NCBI RefSeq assembly: GCF_003254395.2
Contig: NC_037649.1
Span: 8,891,931-8,955,930, forward strand
DNA from: Apis mellifera
Taxonomy: Eukaryota > Arthropoda > Insecta > Hymenoptera > Apidae
DNA: 64,000 nt
Direction of reading: 5' to 3'
In this document: piece by piece, positions 1-12,500 of the stretch
Position numbering within the stretch: position 1 is the stretch's first letter
Layout of the letters: each line of letters begins with the position of its first letter
Position numbers and translations under genes: made by a program
The notes under the pieces: model-generated
Database searches by the model: none
What the model saw: the letters and a program-made list of their open reading frames with translations, nothing else
What the model was told of the DNA's origin: nothing

Positions 1-840
1 TGATCAAAATTTAAATAAATAAACATATCTGTCTATTTAGATTCGTCGAAAAATTATCCTTATTTATCCACGATTCCCTCCCTTTGCTCGTGTCTTGGCG
101 TGATGCAGTTTCAGTAAGTCGGTTGCAAATTCGATGTTAGCCGGAGAATTCTTATCTTAATGTAGCAAATAACTGGAGGGACCGACGGAGAGAGCGCGGT
201 GGTAGATAACAGTACCTACCGATCTAATCTCACAGTTGATTTAACTCGCTTCATAACTCTTCAAGCTAATCTCAATCCACGTATAAGCATTACTTCTCTA
301 CCCTTATATGCTCCGCCAACATCTACATACGCATTTAATTAAGTGTAACCGGGGAAAACCGCCGCCGTGATTTCTTTGCTTTTTCAATTGTCCTCTATCG
401 ATCCATCTCGTCCACGCTAATACTTTTCTTTCTCACCTTTAACGTTGTGTTCATCTTCTTCGAAAATATATTTTCAGAAACTCTTTCTACAATTATTTAC
501 GCGAAACGAGTTTCTTTCGATTCATCCTTCCGAGGAAGCTTTTATTGGAACTCGATATTGTTCTTGATTGGACAGTTTCAAATTTCTATCATTTCTATAT
601 TTTTCAGATAAATACTCATCGATTCCATCTGGAAAAATTTAAAACATATATATATGTACACGCCAAGATGATTCTAGAATCAAGGTTCAACAACCACAAA
701 CTCACGATCCCACTCCTTTCGTCGAAATCAACTCTCGAGGTATAAATAACTGGAAATTAGTAGTACGTAAATGTACGACACGTACGGTTGGCTTCGATTG
801 ACCGGAAAAGGGGGAGCCGATAGCAGACGGACAGCAGGCG
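1..840. other. non-coding stretch, no gene seen
   Basis: AT-rich sequence with pyrimidine runs. The only open frames are short or lie in the purine tract that follows. I see no splice-site and ORF combination, no RNA gene and no repeat unit here. Confidence 0.6.
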
Positions 841-895
841 AAAGAAGAAGAAGGCGAAGAAGAAGGCGAAGACGAAGAAGAAGAAGAAGAAAGAA
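841..895. repeat. impure (GAA)n trinucleotide microsatellite
   Basis: Runs of AAG/GAA interrupted by GGC and GAC give an Arg/Lys-type frame on the plus strand and Ser/Leu/Phe-rich frames on the minus strand (702-1146). The overlapping ORFs on both strands are explained by this low-complexity tract. Confidence 0.9.
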
Positions 896-1619
896 GGGGT
901 GGGTGCAGGAGGACACGACAAAGGAGAGGGGGAGACAAGGAACGGAGACAACGAATGGATCGTAAGAATCGCGCACCAACACCGATCGAACCGGTCGAAT
1001 CGGTGAATGAGACTTGCCCAATAAAGTGTGCACGGTGTTCGAAGCGTAACGAGGAGGAGAATGCATACCAGGATTGTGCAACGTGTTACGCCAGTCCGTG
1101 ATTTGTCTTGGTTATTAATGACAGGGGTGGGACAGGGCGTATGCATTATTTAGTATACGATTATCCCTTTATTTGGCAGCCACGATCGATCCACCATTTC
1201 CATTTATTTCCGTTCGTCGAATCGTGGACGAAGAGTTACGACGCTTCGAAGAGGCGTAGAAAATGAAGAAAAGGAGGATGACGAAGAAGATTTAAGTTTA
1301 CAGTTTGATCTCTTGACTTTTGTAAATGGATAGAACAAAGATATTTTGATATTTTGTGTTTCCAAAGAATTACATTGCGCGAAGGAGATCCCGTTCGTCT
1401 TTGAATCATCACACCCTCCCTTCTTCGCTTAATTACCCCATAATGGATAGATGATTCTTACGAGACATCGAACCCCATCCTGCTGGTTTTAAAGCCAGCA
1501 ATCACGCCGCATAATACTCCCATTAGATGACATAATCGAAAGTGGATTTATGATCGGGAACGGGATGAAGCGGGATAGAAAGTTTGCAAAGAATAGAAAG
1601 TGTAACGACCCGATGAATT

Positions 1620-1651
1620 TTAAGGGAGGCTCTTGGTCGAGCCTCCTTTAA
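1620..1651. other. 13-bp stem-loop
   Basis: The arm TTAAGGGAGGCTC (1620-1632) pairs with GAGCCTCCTTTAA (1639-1651) around a 6-nt loop, TTGGTC. One pair is a G-T/G-U wobble. The stem is too short for a microRNA precursor. It could be chance or a cruciform-type site. Confidence 0.6.
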
Positions 1652-2729
1652 CGTCAACGACGGTTCTCGACCATCGACTTTGAAAACTTTTCCCCCTCCC
1701 GAACAACTCGAAATTACACGTTCGTTAGCGAAGATCGACGATCAATTCTCCGATTTCCAGGACAAATCTCACGAATACACGTTAAATTTAAAGCGTGTTT
1801 TTTCGTTTCGTTTGTCGAGATCGTTGAAGAAGGATAAAGAAAAATATCTTCCCCTTCTGTGATGTTTCTCTATCGCCGCCGAGTCGATCGAACACGCGAG
1901 AAATTCCAAACGCATCCTCGATTCGACTCGCAACGCGTGAGCCGTTTCTCACCCCGTCAAAACGATCCCCCTCTTTCGCTCCCCGACTTCTGCCTCAATT
2001 ACCCCCGATTCCAGCCGTGGAAACACGATTCCCGCGCGTGCAACGAGACTTTGTTTCTGGCACTTGGTGTCCTTCGTACATTGCCATCCATAAGTATTTG
2101 TAAGTCACTTGGAGGGAGGAGGAAAAAATCTATATCTATACCGAGAATATTCGTCACAATGGAATGATTATTAATCCTTTGCGTTATTTTATTTCCCGAT
2201 TTCGATCCTTCTTGCTTTTCTATTTTATTATTTTATTACATTATTAATGTAACGTATTATGTATGTGAACAAGAAAAGATCTGCAAGAAATATTTATAGA
2301 CAGTAGTGTACAAAGACTACGTTCTACAAAGGCAATGATTTCTAGGGTAAAGTTTGGAGGGGAGAGGGAGGGGAAGTTGCCCTTAAACGACTGACAAGTC
2401 CTCCCTCGGGTCCTGTCCCCGCGTCTCTTTAAAATCGTGAGATTTTCAAAACAGATGCACCCCCGACTACCGTGAAATGGCTTTTTAAACTGCTCGGCCA
2501 ATGTAACGCGGCCGGGGATATCCGCCCAACCCCTCTGATCCTGCCAGTAACAATCTTAGAACGACCGTTCCGTATTTTTCAACCGATATCTCCTCCGCGA
2601 GGAGAAGATCCCGCTTCTCCTCCTCCTCCTCCTCCCCCGTGCTCTCGAATTGGCGAATATTTATGAACGCATAAATACAGCTTCGAAGGGGTAACCACTT
2701 CGCGTGAAACACGTATCTTCTTTTTCTTC

Positions 2730-2760
2730 TTCTTTCTTTCTTTCTTTCTTTCTTTTTTTT
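2730..2760. repeat. (TTTC)n microsatellite
   Basis: About five TTTC units run into a T homopolymer. Confidence 0.9.
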
Positions 2761-3059
2761 ACGAGGTGCGGTGAAAAAGCGACAAGAATTTTTATTTCAT
2801 TGGAATTTGTCAATACGCGTTTGTTTGCGCCCGGAAATGTTTTTATTAATAGTTTCGTAATCTCTGCAAAATTTGTTTCAACTAGGCGGATGATATTTTT
2901 TTCCAAAGAAGAGACTCGCAAAAGGATGAAATTAATTTTCGTTTTAAAAATTTCTCCAGATTTAAAAGGATTCGAAAGGAAGCGTCGTGTACGGAAAATA
3001 TAACGTTTCGATTTTTAGGATATTCAGCAAGAAATATGGTGGCAATAGAGGGTGTCCCG

Positions 3060-3345
3060 AAAATTATCCGCAATCATTTATTACATTGTTCGGCTAATTC
3101 CGGAATCATATGCCGGACTCTGGCGGGCAAATATAGCCGATATTGCGGCGTCTGTCAGCTCCTAACAAGATTTACGAAGATCCTAATGAAGCGTGGGGCG
3201 GGTAGGTGAGAAATAATCATAAATACGCCACCCCTGTGTATCGCGCCTGCCACGTAATATCAGATACGTTGCGTCGTCGAATTAATACCTTTTATGGCAC
3301 CGTGCCAAAAACCTTTAGCCAACCGCTTATTTTACAATTAATAGA
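3060..3345. promoter_or_regulatory. candidate conserved non-coding block
   Basis: This is a non-repetitive, CpG-containing island between AT-rich flanks, without a convincing ORF. It contains homeodomain-like cores such as AATCATAAATACG (near 3217) and TAATATCAG. Calling it regulatory is inference: its texture differs from the microsatellite-rich surroundings, but no alignment was available. Confidence 0.22.
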
Positions 3346-4639
3346 ACGTTCTGAATAATCTAGAAACGAAAAATCCAACGAAATCTTTAATTAATGAATT
3401 TCTTTTTTCTTTTTCGTTCTTAAAACATCATTGTTTGGCATTTTTGTTTTTTTCCTCCATCGGGAGATTTAATCGAGCGAATCGTCATCGCAGCGTTGGG
3501 AACGAATCACCGAAATATGAATATTCGGCTCTAACTCGGTTGTAAACGTAGCACGTCGACGCGAGCACGTTACAAAACGAAGAAGGAGTGGAAGAGAGTA
3601 TCGTGCCCAGGCAGCGTGACACTTTGATAGCGATTCATCACGGTTTGCTACTTTTTCATGCGCATTCCCCGAGGGTAACTTCGTCGCTCGACAACGAGTG
3701 AACGTTGGATCATCGATTTATCGCTTCGGTTGCTGCCTTCGCACGCACCACATTTATGGTTTGAGAATCGATCCATTTTTTTCCCCCCATTCTCCTCCAT
3801 CCTCCTCCTTTTCAGAAAATTAAACGTTTTAGAACCGCGGTTCGATCGAATTGATTCTCTTCGTTGAAATGTACAATGGTGGTATATGGCTTTCTTATTT
3901 GTTATTTTTATTCTTAGTGTAATTCGATCGCATAATTTAATCAGCGATCTCGTTCCGATGTTAATTCACGTTTCAGTTCAGTTTGTAAATTTGTACGTTA
4001 TTTCTTTTATTTTTGGTAAAAATAATTGTTTAAAGTGTTAAAACAAGCGACTTTTAATTATGTTTAACGAAATGTTATATTTATATTTCGTAGGACGGAA
4101 AATTTTATTTCAAATCTTGTCTGAGTAGGAGACTGAATCTACTTAGGGACCTGTAATACCGACGAATACCGCGCCATTGAAGTTCTCTAGTGCCGATTTC
4201 CTCCGTCAGATGGCAGACAATTCTACAGCGCGAATGCATCGCACCATATTTAAATGCATTTGTACATTAATTTAATTTTTTAAACGATAAAAATTTTTGA
4301 CGAATGATTCTCTATAGAATAAATTTATAATATTTTATCTATCAAAAAAAATTTAAACCTTTCCCATCTAATTATATCTAATAAAATACATCTACATAAA
4401 AATTCATCTTTACACAAACTCTTCGATAATTCTTTCACCTGGAAAAATACATGCACATTTTACGCATTTACTCATTTACCTTTATATATATATAATTATG
4501 ATCCAAGGAAAAAAGTGTATTAAAAGAATGGCTCGCAATCAGGTTAAGCAATTTAAACGCATTCCCCGTTAAATACCATGTTTCCACGCGCGTTTATCCC
4601 GAGCGAATCGAGCAACAAGAATGATTTCGAGCGGGCAGG
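3346..4639. other. AT-rich non-coding stretch, no gene seen
   Basis: This stretch is AT-rich, especially 3840-4540, and yields no ORF of note in any frame. No repeats beyond short AT runs (near 4484) were seen. Confidence 0.65.
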
Positions 4640-4900
4640 GAACTTTTATAAAGGCTCAATCTCGGAAGTGTCGCGCAATTACACCCCTCACCGTGGTGGC
4701 TGATGTCGCGATGGGGATATTCCTGACGATGAAAGGAGGGAACATGTAATCACGCTAATTGAGTGCAGATAGGCCTCGTTGACGACTCCTTCATTACGCC
4801 GCCAAGAGGGTTCCTAACCGCACAATTACCCGCTAACTTCGCCACTGTCGTTTCTCACCGAGCTCTGAGCCTTTCAATGGCCACGATAACGCGTTCCAAT
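4640..4900. promoter_or_regulatory. candidate conserved non-coding block
   Basis: Non-repetitive, moderately GC-rich sequence with several short homeodomain-like cores (CACGCTAATTGAG near 4752, CTAATTGAG) and no coding frame. It is proposed as regulatory from texture only. Confidence 0.22.
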
Positions 4901-6109
4901 GTCGCGTGACACTTTTTCAACCTCGTTTACCTGTTCGAGGGCCCGTCATCCCTCTTCTCCCTCCGATTATACTTTTATTACACTCGACGATCATGCGGCA
5001 TAAACCTTTCCATTCCTTTTTTCCTTTTTTTCTTTTCATTATTTCTAACTTCTACGATTAATTCTTCTTCTCGTAGAAGAACGAAAGAAGGAATCTCCTT
5101 CTCTGGAAGGAGTCATCGATCTTCCTTCGCTCTAAAAAAAAAAAAAAGAAAAATAGCAACAAATCCCTCGAATCCATGCTCGACACCCTCTGGAAGCGGA
5201 AGACAAGATCCTTGGCCGAGGGTTTGGAAGTCGAAAGCCATCCGGCTTTTCTTATTAACTTGGAATTTTTTCGCAAAGTGCCGCGAGACCGCGATCTTTC
5301 CGGAATACCAATGAGAAGGTGGCATAATGCTTCGAAGGCGAAAGGTACGAATCGAGTAACTCGAGGGTGACCAGCGGAGGGTGAGCCCGCTTAAGAGTTG
5401 GAAAGAGGGAGGGGACAAACCGGTGGCGGCGTTGCTCCGGGTGATCGATCAGACCGATTCTCGTCCTTTCTGTCAATTAAGCTTTCAGTGGTGTCACGAG
5501 TGGTGTTCGGCAAACTAACATCCAATTCACCGATTAGGAATCCTTCAAGAGTTGACGTCCGTCAAGCATCAAATCCATGGATCGAAGATTGTATTACATT
5601 ATTGAACACTTTTCCTCTTCTTTTCATCATTTAATCTTCCTTCCTTCCTTTCTTTCTTTAACTTTTAATGTTTCTCAATCTTGTTAGATTGAGAAACTAC
5701 CAATATTGAATGGATCCTTTGAATCCATCTACTCGAATTCCAGAATGGTCCCCGCTCGAGGATTCGGTCGTTCGATGACTGCGTTGCAAAGTGGACAACA
5801 ACCGACGTACATAATAAAGAGAAGGAGGTTCTCTAATCGTCTAGATTTCGGATCGGCTTCCAATATATATATATATAAGAGGAGGAGAAGGTTGGAGAAC
5901 GGCGATAGGAAAGGCGATATAGGCGTAAGAGTCCGAGCCGATAGGGGTGACGTAGCGGATGGGCGGCCTCGCCAATATGCCGTCGTCCATACATCACGCG
6001 GGGGCGACCCGACAAACTGGGGAAACCTGACCAGAAATATGATGTCATTTATATGGTAATACATCGGAATCCCGTCATTTAGATACTTCGATGATTAATG
6101 CCTCCGACA
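4901..6109. other. non-coding stretch, no gene seen
   Basis: Contains T-rich and A-rich homopolymers (5000-5150), a perfect hairpin at 5670-5697 and a short AT run near 5862-5876. Overlapping ORFs on both strands (5058-6064) shadow each other and look random. Confidence 0.55.
5670..5697. other. perfect 12-bp inverted repeat with 4-nt loop
   Basis: GTTTCTCAATCT (5670-5681), loop TGTT, then AGATTGAGAAAC (5686-5697), its exact reverse complement. It could form a cruciform. It is too short for a microRNA hairpin and shows no terminal-repeat partner nearby. Confidence 0.75.
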
Positions 6110-6778
6110 AGACAGCACCAGCTGCTTCCCCGTTCCAGACTTTCTCCACCTCTTCTGTCTTTCGAGTCGCGACAGTTTTTCCAAAAACCAAATCCGAATC
6201 AGATAACACCAACTGCTTCTCGTTCTCGGCCTCCTTCTTCTCTCCTTCGAGTCTCCAGAGTTTTTCCAAAAACCAAATCCGAATCAGACAGCACCAGCTG
6301 CTTCCTGTTCCCTTCATCTCTTCTCTCTTTCGACTCTCAAGAGTTTTTCCAAAAACTGAATCAAACAGCATTAGCTACTTTCCGTTCCTGGCCTCCTCCA
6401 TCTTCGAGTTTCGAGAGTTTTTCCAAAAACCAAATTCGAATCAGACAGCACCAGCTGCTTCCTGTTCCCTCCATCTCTTCTCTCTTTCGAGTCTCGAGAG
6501 TTTTTCCAAAAACCAAATCTGAATCAGACAGCATCAGCTGCTTCCTGTTTCCTTCACCTCTTCTCTTTTTCGAATCTCGAGAGTTTTTCCAAAAACCAAA
6601 TCCGAATCAGACAACACCAGCTGCTTCCTGTTCCCTCCATTTCATCTTTCTTTCGAGTCTTGAGAGTTTTTCCAAAAACCAAATCTGAATCAGATAGTAC
6701 CAGCTGTTTCCTGTTCCCTCTATTTTTTCTCTCTTTCGAGTCTCGAGAGTTTTTCCAAAAACCAAATTCGAATCAAAT
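6110..6778. repeat. 83-bp minisatellite, eight units
   Basis: The core GTTTTTCCAAAAAC recurs with its T-run starting at 6176, 6261, 6344, 6418, 6501, 6584, 6667 and 6750, a spacing of 85, 83, 74, 83, 83, 83 and 83 bp. Each unit also carries an ACCAAATCCGAATCAGA-type block and a CAGCTGCTTCC block. The units are similar but not identical, and one is 9 bp short. Because 83 is not a multiple of 3, each frame cycles over three units, which explains the long plus-strand open frames of 142 and 196 codons. The array itself is certain. Translation is not supported. Confidence 0.95.
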
Positions 6779-7151
6779 GATCGGGAAAGAGTTCCTTTCT
6801 AGAGTACCAACTAACCTCTGCTCGTTCCCTGATATATACATATATATACTCGAAGCACGAGTTGGAGGTAAGGGAAAAAATTTGAAAAAAGTGTCCAAGC
6901 GAGGGGGACAGCGAGAGGCGTGGAAGGGGAGGAGGCCGCTTATCCTCCGCTCTTTTTGCGCGGGGGACGAAATCGAAATTGGTTTTGGAGTTGATAGTGG
7001 GCGCAATTATGTATCAAGGCATACGTCGTATATACACCGCAAACTGGGCCCCGGCCAAGCGGTCTGGCGGGCACATTTCAATTATTAGAGGGAATTACTC
7101 GGAGAGAGGAGCGCGTCCATCATCTTCTATACTTATTTTCTCTGCTCGCAA

Positions 7152-7180
7152 ACCACCACCACCACCACCACCATCACCAC
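7152..7180. repeat. (CCA)n microsatellite
   Basis: About nine ACC/CCA units with one CAT interruption. It produces a poly-proline run in one frame. Confidence 0.9.
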
Positions 7181-7271
7181 CGCACCGCGCTCGCGCACGC
7201 ACGCACACGTCTACACCCGTTACGAACGCTAAACTCGTCCCATCCGACGTCCCTCCTCCACACCCTTTCCG

Positions 7272-7301
7272 CTCCTTCCTCCTCCTCCTCCTCCTCCTCC
7301 T
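7272..7301. repeat. (CTC)n microsatellite
   Basis: About ten CTC/TCC units, giving a Leu-rich run in the overlapping plus-strand frame. Confidence 0.9.
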
Positions 7302-9205
7302 TCTCTATTCCACGGAGATGATCCTATGAGGTTATACGCGAGAGAGGTAGGCATCATCAGAGTGCATCATCAGAGCGGTGAGAAAATAGCCTTCAATTGT
7401 GATTACAGGGGCGGCTCGGGTTCGCCTCGGCATGGCATCGCTCGCTCGCTCACCGAATCCGTCTACTTGTACGTTTCGTCCTGTTCGTTCCTTCGCCCGT
7501 GCCGCCCATCTCTCTGTCTGCGTGCGTGTCTGTGTGCCAAGGTACCGCGATTTAAGTAATACGGACGAATGTCCTGTCACCGATGTCTAATCGAGCATCC
7601 TCCTTCGACGCGAGATTTCGTCGCTGCCAAGGGGTTGTCTTCGAGTTACATTTTCGCGGTTAAAGTTAAAATAATTGGATTCAATTAAGGGTTCAGGAGT
7701 TTGCTCGACAGAATTAAAATCTTGAGATAGTAGTAATTTACATGACACATTAGAAATCAGGTAATCCGATTCTTCTCGCGCCTGGATCGATTCGTGCGCT
7801 TGAACGATCGTCGTCTTCCAAATTTAAATCTTTGCTACCACTTTTCGCGCGTTTCGTAAGATACGTTCTCTCTCAGTGGCGCGCAAATTATTTCGGTAGC
7901 TTCGACGATCGATTTCCTAAACTGGAATGTAAAAAGTAAACGACGCCTCTCTTGAAATTGTTGCATAAGACTGGAACCTCTCAGAGCGCTTGTTGCGATT
8001 TTCCTTAAAAAAAGATGGAAGGAATTGATTTGAACTCGGTCAGAAGATGAAAAAGAGGGGAAGAAATTTAATCGCGCACCTATAATATTTCTCTCCTTTC
8101 GAAGAAATCGTTGAAGAAGAAAAAAGAAAGAAAAAGAAACGATCTCTGAAAAAATTCTATTATCGAGCGACGAAATCCCGGAAGTGGAAGAACGCGTTCC
8201 TCCTCTGGGGGACGAAGGTGCAGAACAATAAAGCAAGAAAGTTATAAGTATGACTAAGCAAGAAGGTGGAAAGACGCGACACGATGATTCCCATTGGAGT
8301 GATTCGACGATGAAGGGGTCGCCCGCCCCCCCTTTCCTGGCATGCCTGGACAGACACGGTTCCACGGCGTCCCTAGGCGTGTCGCATTACTAGATTAGAT
8401 GAGGGCCCTAGGATAGCGTTCCCCGATCGTACCTTCCAAATTACGCGACATATCCTCTCCACTTTTTCTCCACATTCTCGAAATCGTGGATATCCGTATT
8501 CGTTTGCATCCATCGCAGAATGATAATTTTTCCTCTCCTTTTCTCCTATTCGTTTCCCAGTTCGAAGGCTAAGTTCAAGGGGATATAAATAATTCAAGCT
8601 TGGTGAATAATCTCGAGCCTTGTTGATTTTCATTACTGCTACTTTATTACTCACTATTCAAAGAATTCTGTAAACATTTTCTTTCTCTTTTCATTTTACA
8701 GATAAAAATAATAAACGAGGAGACAGGATTTTACGTATACATTTCATATCGGTTAATTTTCGACCAAGGACCGATGAGTTTCTTAAGACCTGTTTAAACA
8801 ACAGAGAGAGAGAGGGGGAGGGAGGGAGGAGGCAAGAAACGAAACAGCGCACGAGGGAGGAGGCTAACTCCGTTAAATGCCAAGTTTTCACTAATGTTTC
8901 TTGTTCCGGGAACTTTAATACGGTGTTTAAGCCGGCCGAGACTTTCATGCTCAACGCTTGGATTTAGGTAACGAGCTCCTTGGACGCCTCGCCTACAACT
9001 TTGTGATATAAGAATAGGTTGTAATGCGGTCATTTAGTTTACAAGCCGGATACTTGGTTAATAGCTCGTGACTAATCGTCGCCTTCTCTTTCGCGTTACG
9101 TGCCACCACTCCGGCTCCGTGAAATCTCTCTCGGAAAGTAACGAACAGACGGAGAAGGGAGAAGAATTAAGGAATTTAAAAAAAACTCGAAGAATCGAAT
9201 ATTGG

Positions 9206-9532
9206 AACAAGGAAGATGAATAATATATATTAAAAATATCATGAAAGAAAAGCGTATTATTAGAATCTCGTAGAAAGTTTGAAAGGTTAAAAACGATCCT
9301 AAGAATAAGAGAAAAAAGGAGACCGAGAAGAATAAGAAGAAGAAGAAAGAGGATTCTTGCAACAAGGAAGATGAATAATATATATATATTAAAAATATCA
9401 TGAAAGAAAAGCGTATTATTAGAATCTCGTAGAAAGTTTGAAAGGTTAAAAACGATCGTAAGAATGAGAGAAAGAAGAATAGAAAGGAAGGAGAACGAGA
9501 AGAATAAGAAGAAGAAGAAAGAGGATTCTTGC
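9206..9532. repeat. tandem duplication, ~155-172 bp units
   Basis: Copy 1 (9206-9360) and copy 2 (9361-9532) both start AACAAGGAAGATGAATAATA and end GAGGATTCTTGC. They share a long central block including GCGTATTATTAGAATCTCG. Copy 2 has a longer AT run and extra purine sequence before its end. The 168- and 101-codon minus-strand frames here repeat a peptide (FSFMIFLIYI) because of the duplication and are not evidence of a gene. Confidence 0.95.
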
Positions 9533-12500
9533 CTAATTGCAGACTTCATCAGCGGGGCACACACAAGCGGTCGGTGGCCGCTCTTGATTAAGAATTAAAT
9601 TGCGGCTGATTTACATCCGCCTCCCGAAACGAACGTCTATTTTTCGGGGAGAGGCGCAAAACTAATTGCGCCTCTCCTTCCTCCCTCCCCCATCTCCGCA
9701 GACTTTTCCTCGACCCCGGATCGGTTGCGGATCATAGCTCATCGTACCTCGTACCTGTCCAACGCTGATAGTCCTGAGCTGACGGTTAATAGTTTCTCTC
9801 TTAAGGCGGGGAGGGGAGATAAATTCGCGCGAGAGCGCGGTGCATCATGCACCTCCGCGATGAGGAGGTCGGAGGTGCATCTATCCGAGCGCAAGGGAAT
9901 AGACAGAAATACCCTGGTTAAATTAATTACAGAGGCAGGATCGCGAGCGAGCCACAAGCCATAAACAAAGCGGGACGATCGGCCGATCGTTACCTCGATA
10001 CAGGCCTCGATAATAACATGCAACGCCGCGCGTGCACGCTCTTCCACCGTGCCTTAAATTTCACGCTCAACAAACGTCCGTTCTATTTCTGGAGTTAATG
10101 GCGAAGGTGTATATAAATAATACACACAATTCGTTCAAATGCCAGCCATCCGTCTTCGAAACTTTGTTAATTGATCTTGAAAAAGGTGAAAAATTGGGAA
10201 AAAGTTTTTGGAAGGACACGGACAGAAAACCTTCGCGAGAAACGAACGGGGAAGAGGAAAGGAAAAAAGGAAAAAAAGAGGGCGATCCGAGGTGGAAACG
10301 GAGAGGGATCTAGGAAGAAAGGAAGAGACGATACAAGAAGATCGCGATGAGAGACGAGATTGGTGAATGATGATCGGGATAGTTGGAGAGGCCCTGTTAT
10401 GGCAACGGGGGCCCTCTTTCTTGCCAACTCGGCGCACAGGTACAAACAAACGGGAGAGCAGTGGGACAAGCTTTGTAAAAGGGGCGTCACCGCGTCAAAG
10501 ACCAGTCTACCTACCTACGTGGCGAAGAATGAACCGGCAGGAACGTGAGCCGACTTCCGTCACCGTTTTCACGGCTCCTCTCGCGTCATTGATACGAATC
10601 GGACCATCCGTTAATGAGCCTCAACGACGATGATCGATCCGATCGAACGTCGAATCGCTTTTTTCTTCTATCGAGTTTTATTTCCATCCTTTCGTGGATC
10701 ACACGAGTCCCTCCATCCTTTTTGGATAAAAATATTACATTTTTACGAATATTATTATTGGTACGTATATATTTGTGCGCAAATTGAAATTGACGGAAAG
10801 GAGGATAAAAATGAGGATAAAAGGATCGAAAGGGAAATTATTTAAGTTACGGTGTAAGAAGATTTTGTTGCGCGTGTAGAGGAAAGTAAAAGTGCAGGGG
10901 CCGTGTGTTTCGTGATGACGACGGCCCCAATGACCCGGCGACACGCGGTGCACAGGTAACCCGAGACTTTAACGCACGGCAGATGATATCGTCACTGACA
11001 TCTACGTTGCCGAGGCGAAGAAATACCGGTTCGCCTCGAGCTTTCGTCCGAACCGACTCTTATCAACTTCGTCGAGTATTCTTACGAAAGGGACGACACG
11101 CATCAGCGTCACTTTTCACGAGCTCGCTTTCCTAATTTTTACTTTCGTCCGTTCCACGAAGTTTGGAAAAAAAAAAAGTAGTACAATAACGATAAGATAC
11201 GATACAATTTTTTCTTATCGAACGAAGAATTTAAAAGAGAAAAAAAAATCAATATCGAATTTAAAAACTCGATGAGAAATAGAAGGAAAAAAAAAGAAGA
11301 GGAGAATCTGATTAGAAGAGGAAAGGGGATATTATTTGGGGATATGTAGTTGGATATAGTTGGCATAAAGACGTATGGGGAATTTTCGAGGAAGGCGCAA
11401 ATCAAAAGAAGACAGGAGCGCGTAATATAACGGCTGATGCATGATCGCGGCGAGACGGAAGCACGATGTTCGTAATAAAAGAATAAACTCGTTGGTATAT
11501 GGGATCGTAAAGTCGGGAGCGCGGTTTACGCCTCGCGTGGGGTTGGCACACGCTTGTGTGGGGAGGTGAAACTGTACGATATGCAATATCGTTCCGCTTT
11601 TTTCCCTCGCTTATCTTCTCCTTTTCGCGTTTCACTCGACTCACCGTTTCGTTCCGTTCCGTTTCATCGAAAAGCTGTGGCAAATTAATCGCCACTTATC
11701 GTGAGTTTCGTAATGATTAATCTTCACATTTTCCGCTAAAATCGATATATCGATTATAATGGAACGTATCGAGAATTCCATTAACTTTAATCAACCTCGA
11801 GAATGTATCGATCAAAAACTGAGAAATTGGATAATCTTGGAAAAAATGTCGAACACGGGTTCAAACGTTTAATTACTTATACTCCAGCCTTTTAATTAAC
11901 GCATCGAATACTTTTTGCGTATCTTTTTTTTTTCTTCTTTCCATTTTCTCTTTCTTCCTGAAATTTCCGATTAAATGGACGGGGTAGATAAAAATGGCTA
12001 GCTTAAGGGATATGTTGGAAGAAGGGCCGATACGAGGCATCACGGTTCGTTAAATTTTCCATTGCACTCGGAGACGAGGCTGCATTTCACTTTACATTGC
12101 TGCCGTGTCTCCGGGCAGCAATGTCGCCTGAAGGTAAACATAGGTTGAAATGCTCCCTCAGGGACAAATGAAGTGGGCAAAATATGTGCGTGACAAAGGA
12201 AAGAAAGCGAGTAAATAGAATTGAAATTCTTATTGCCGACCGCCAACCAGCCATCTTTTTTCTTCCCACGATATTCCTCGCCGCCGAGGATTCAACGATT
12301 TTACCGATTAATATTCCACTCGATGCGATCGATCCCGAGTAATTAGATTCGCGCGCACTTCTTTCCTTCAACGACGTAGATTAACTCGACGTAATCCTCC
12401 TCCCACTCCTTCCTTCGTAAGAAACAAGAGCGAAGATCCGTGTTTCGGCCACCATCGCACGGAGTACAACCGATTCTCGGCTACTCTGACGCCGAACGGG

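Larger units (their letters stand above)
896..3059. other. non-coding stretch with one hairpin and simple repeats
   Basis: Mixed composition. It holds a hairpin at 1620-1651, a short CTC run near 2618-2637 and a (TTTC)n tract at 2730-2760. ORFs of 60-117 codons overlap each other on both strands and none resembles a known family. Confidence 0.55.
6779..9205. other. non-coding stretch with simple repeats
   Basis: Contains (CCA)n at 7152-7180, (CTC)n at 7272-7301 and GC-rich islands near 6900-7080 and 7380-7600. A 176-codon open frame on the minus strand (8365-7835) begins at GTG with no ATG for most of its length and was not accepted as a gene. Confidence 0.5.

Noticed and set aside
702..1146. 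Overlapping Ser/Leu/Phe-rich minus-strand frames
   Set aside because: Shadows of the GAA-type microsatellite at 841-895.
6098..6688. 196-codon plus-strand open frame as a repeat protein
   Set aside because: It is produced by the 83-bp minisatellite, whose unit length rotates the reading frame. Similar open frames exist in another frame, and there is no start, splice or homology support.
7835..8365. 176-codon minus-strand frame
   Set aside because: It begins at GTG, has no in-frame ATG until late, and shows no recognisable motif.
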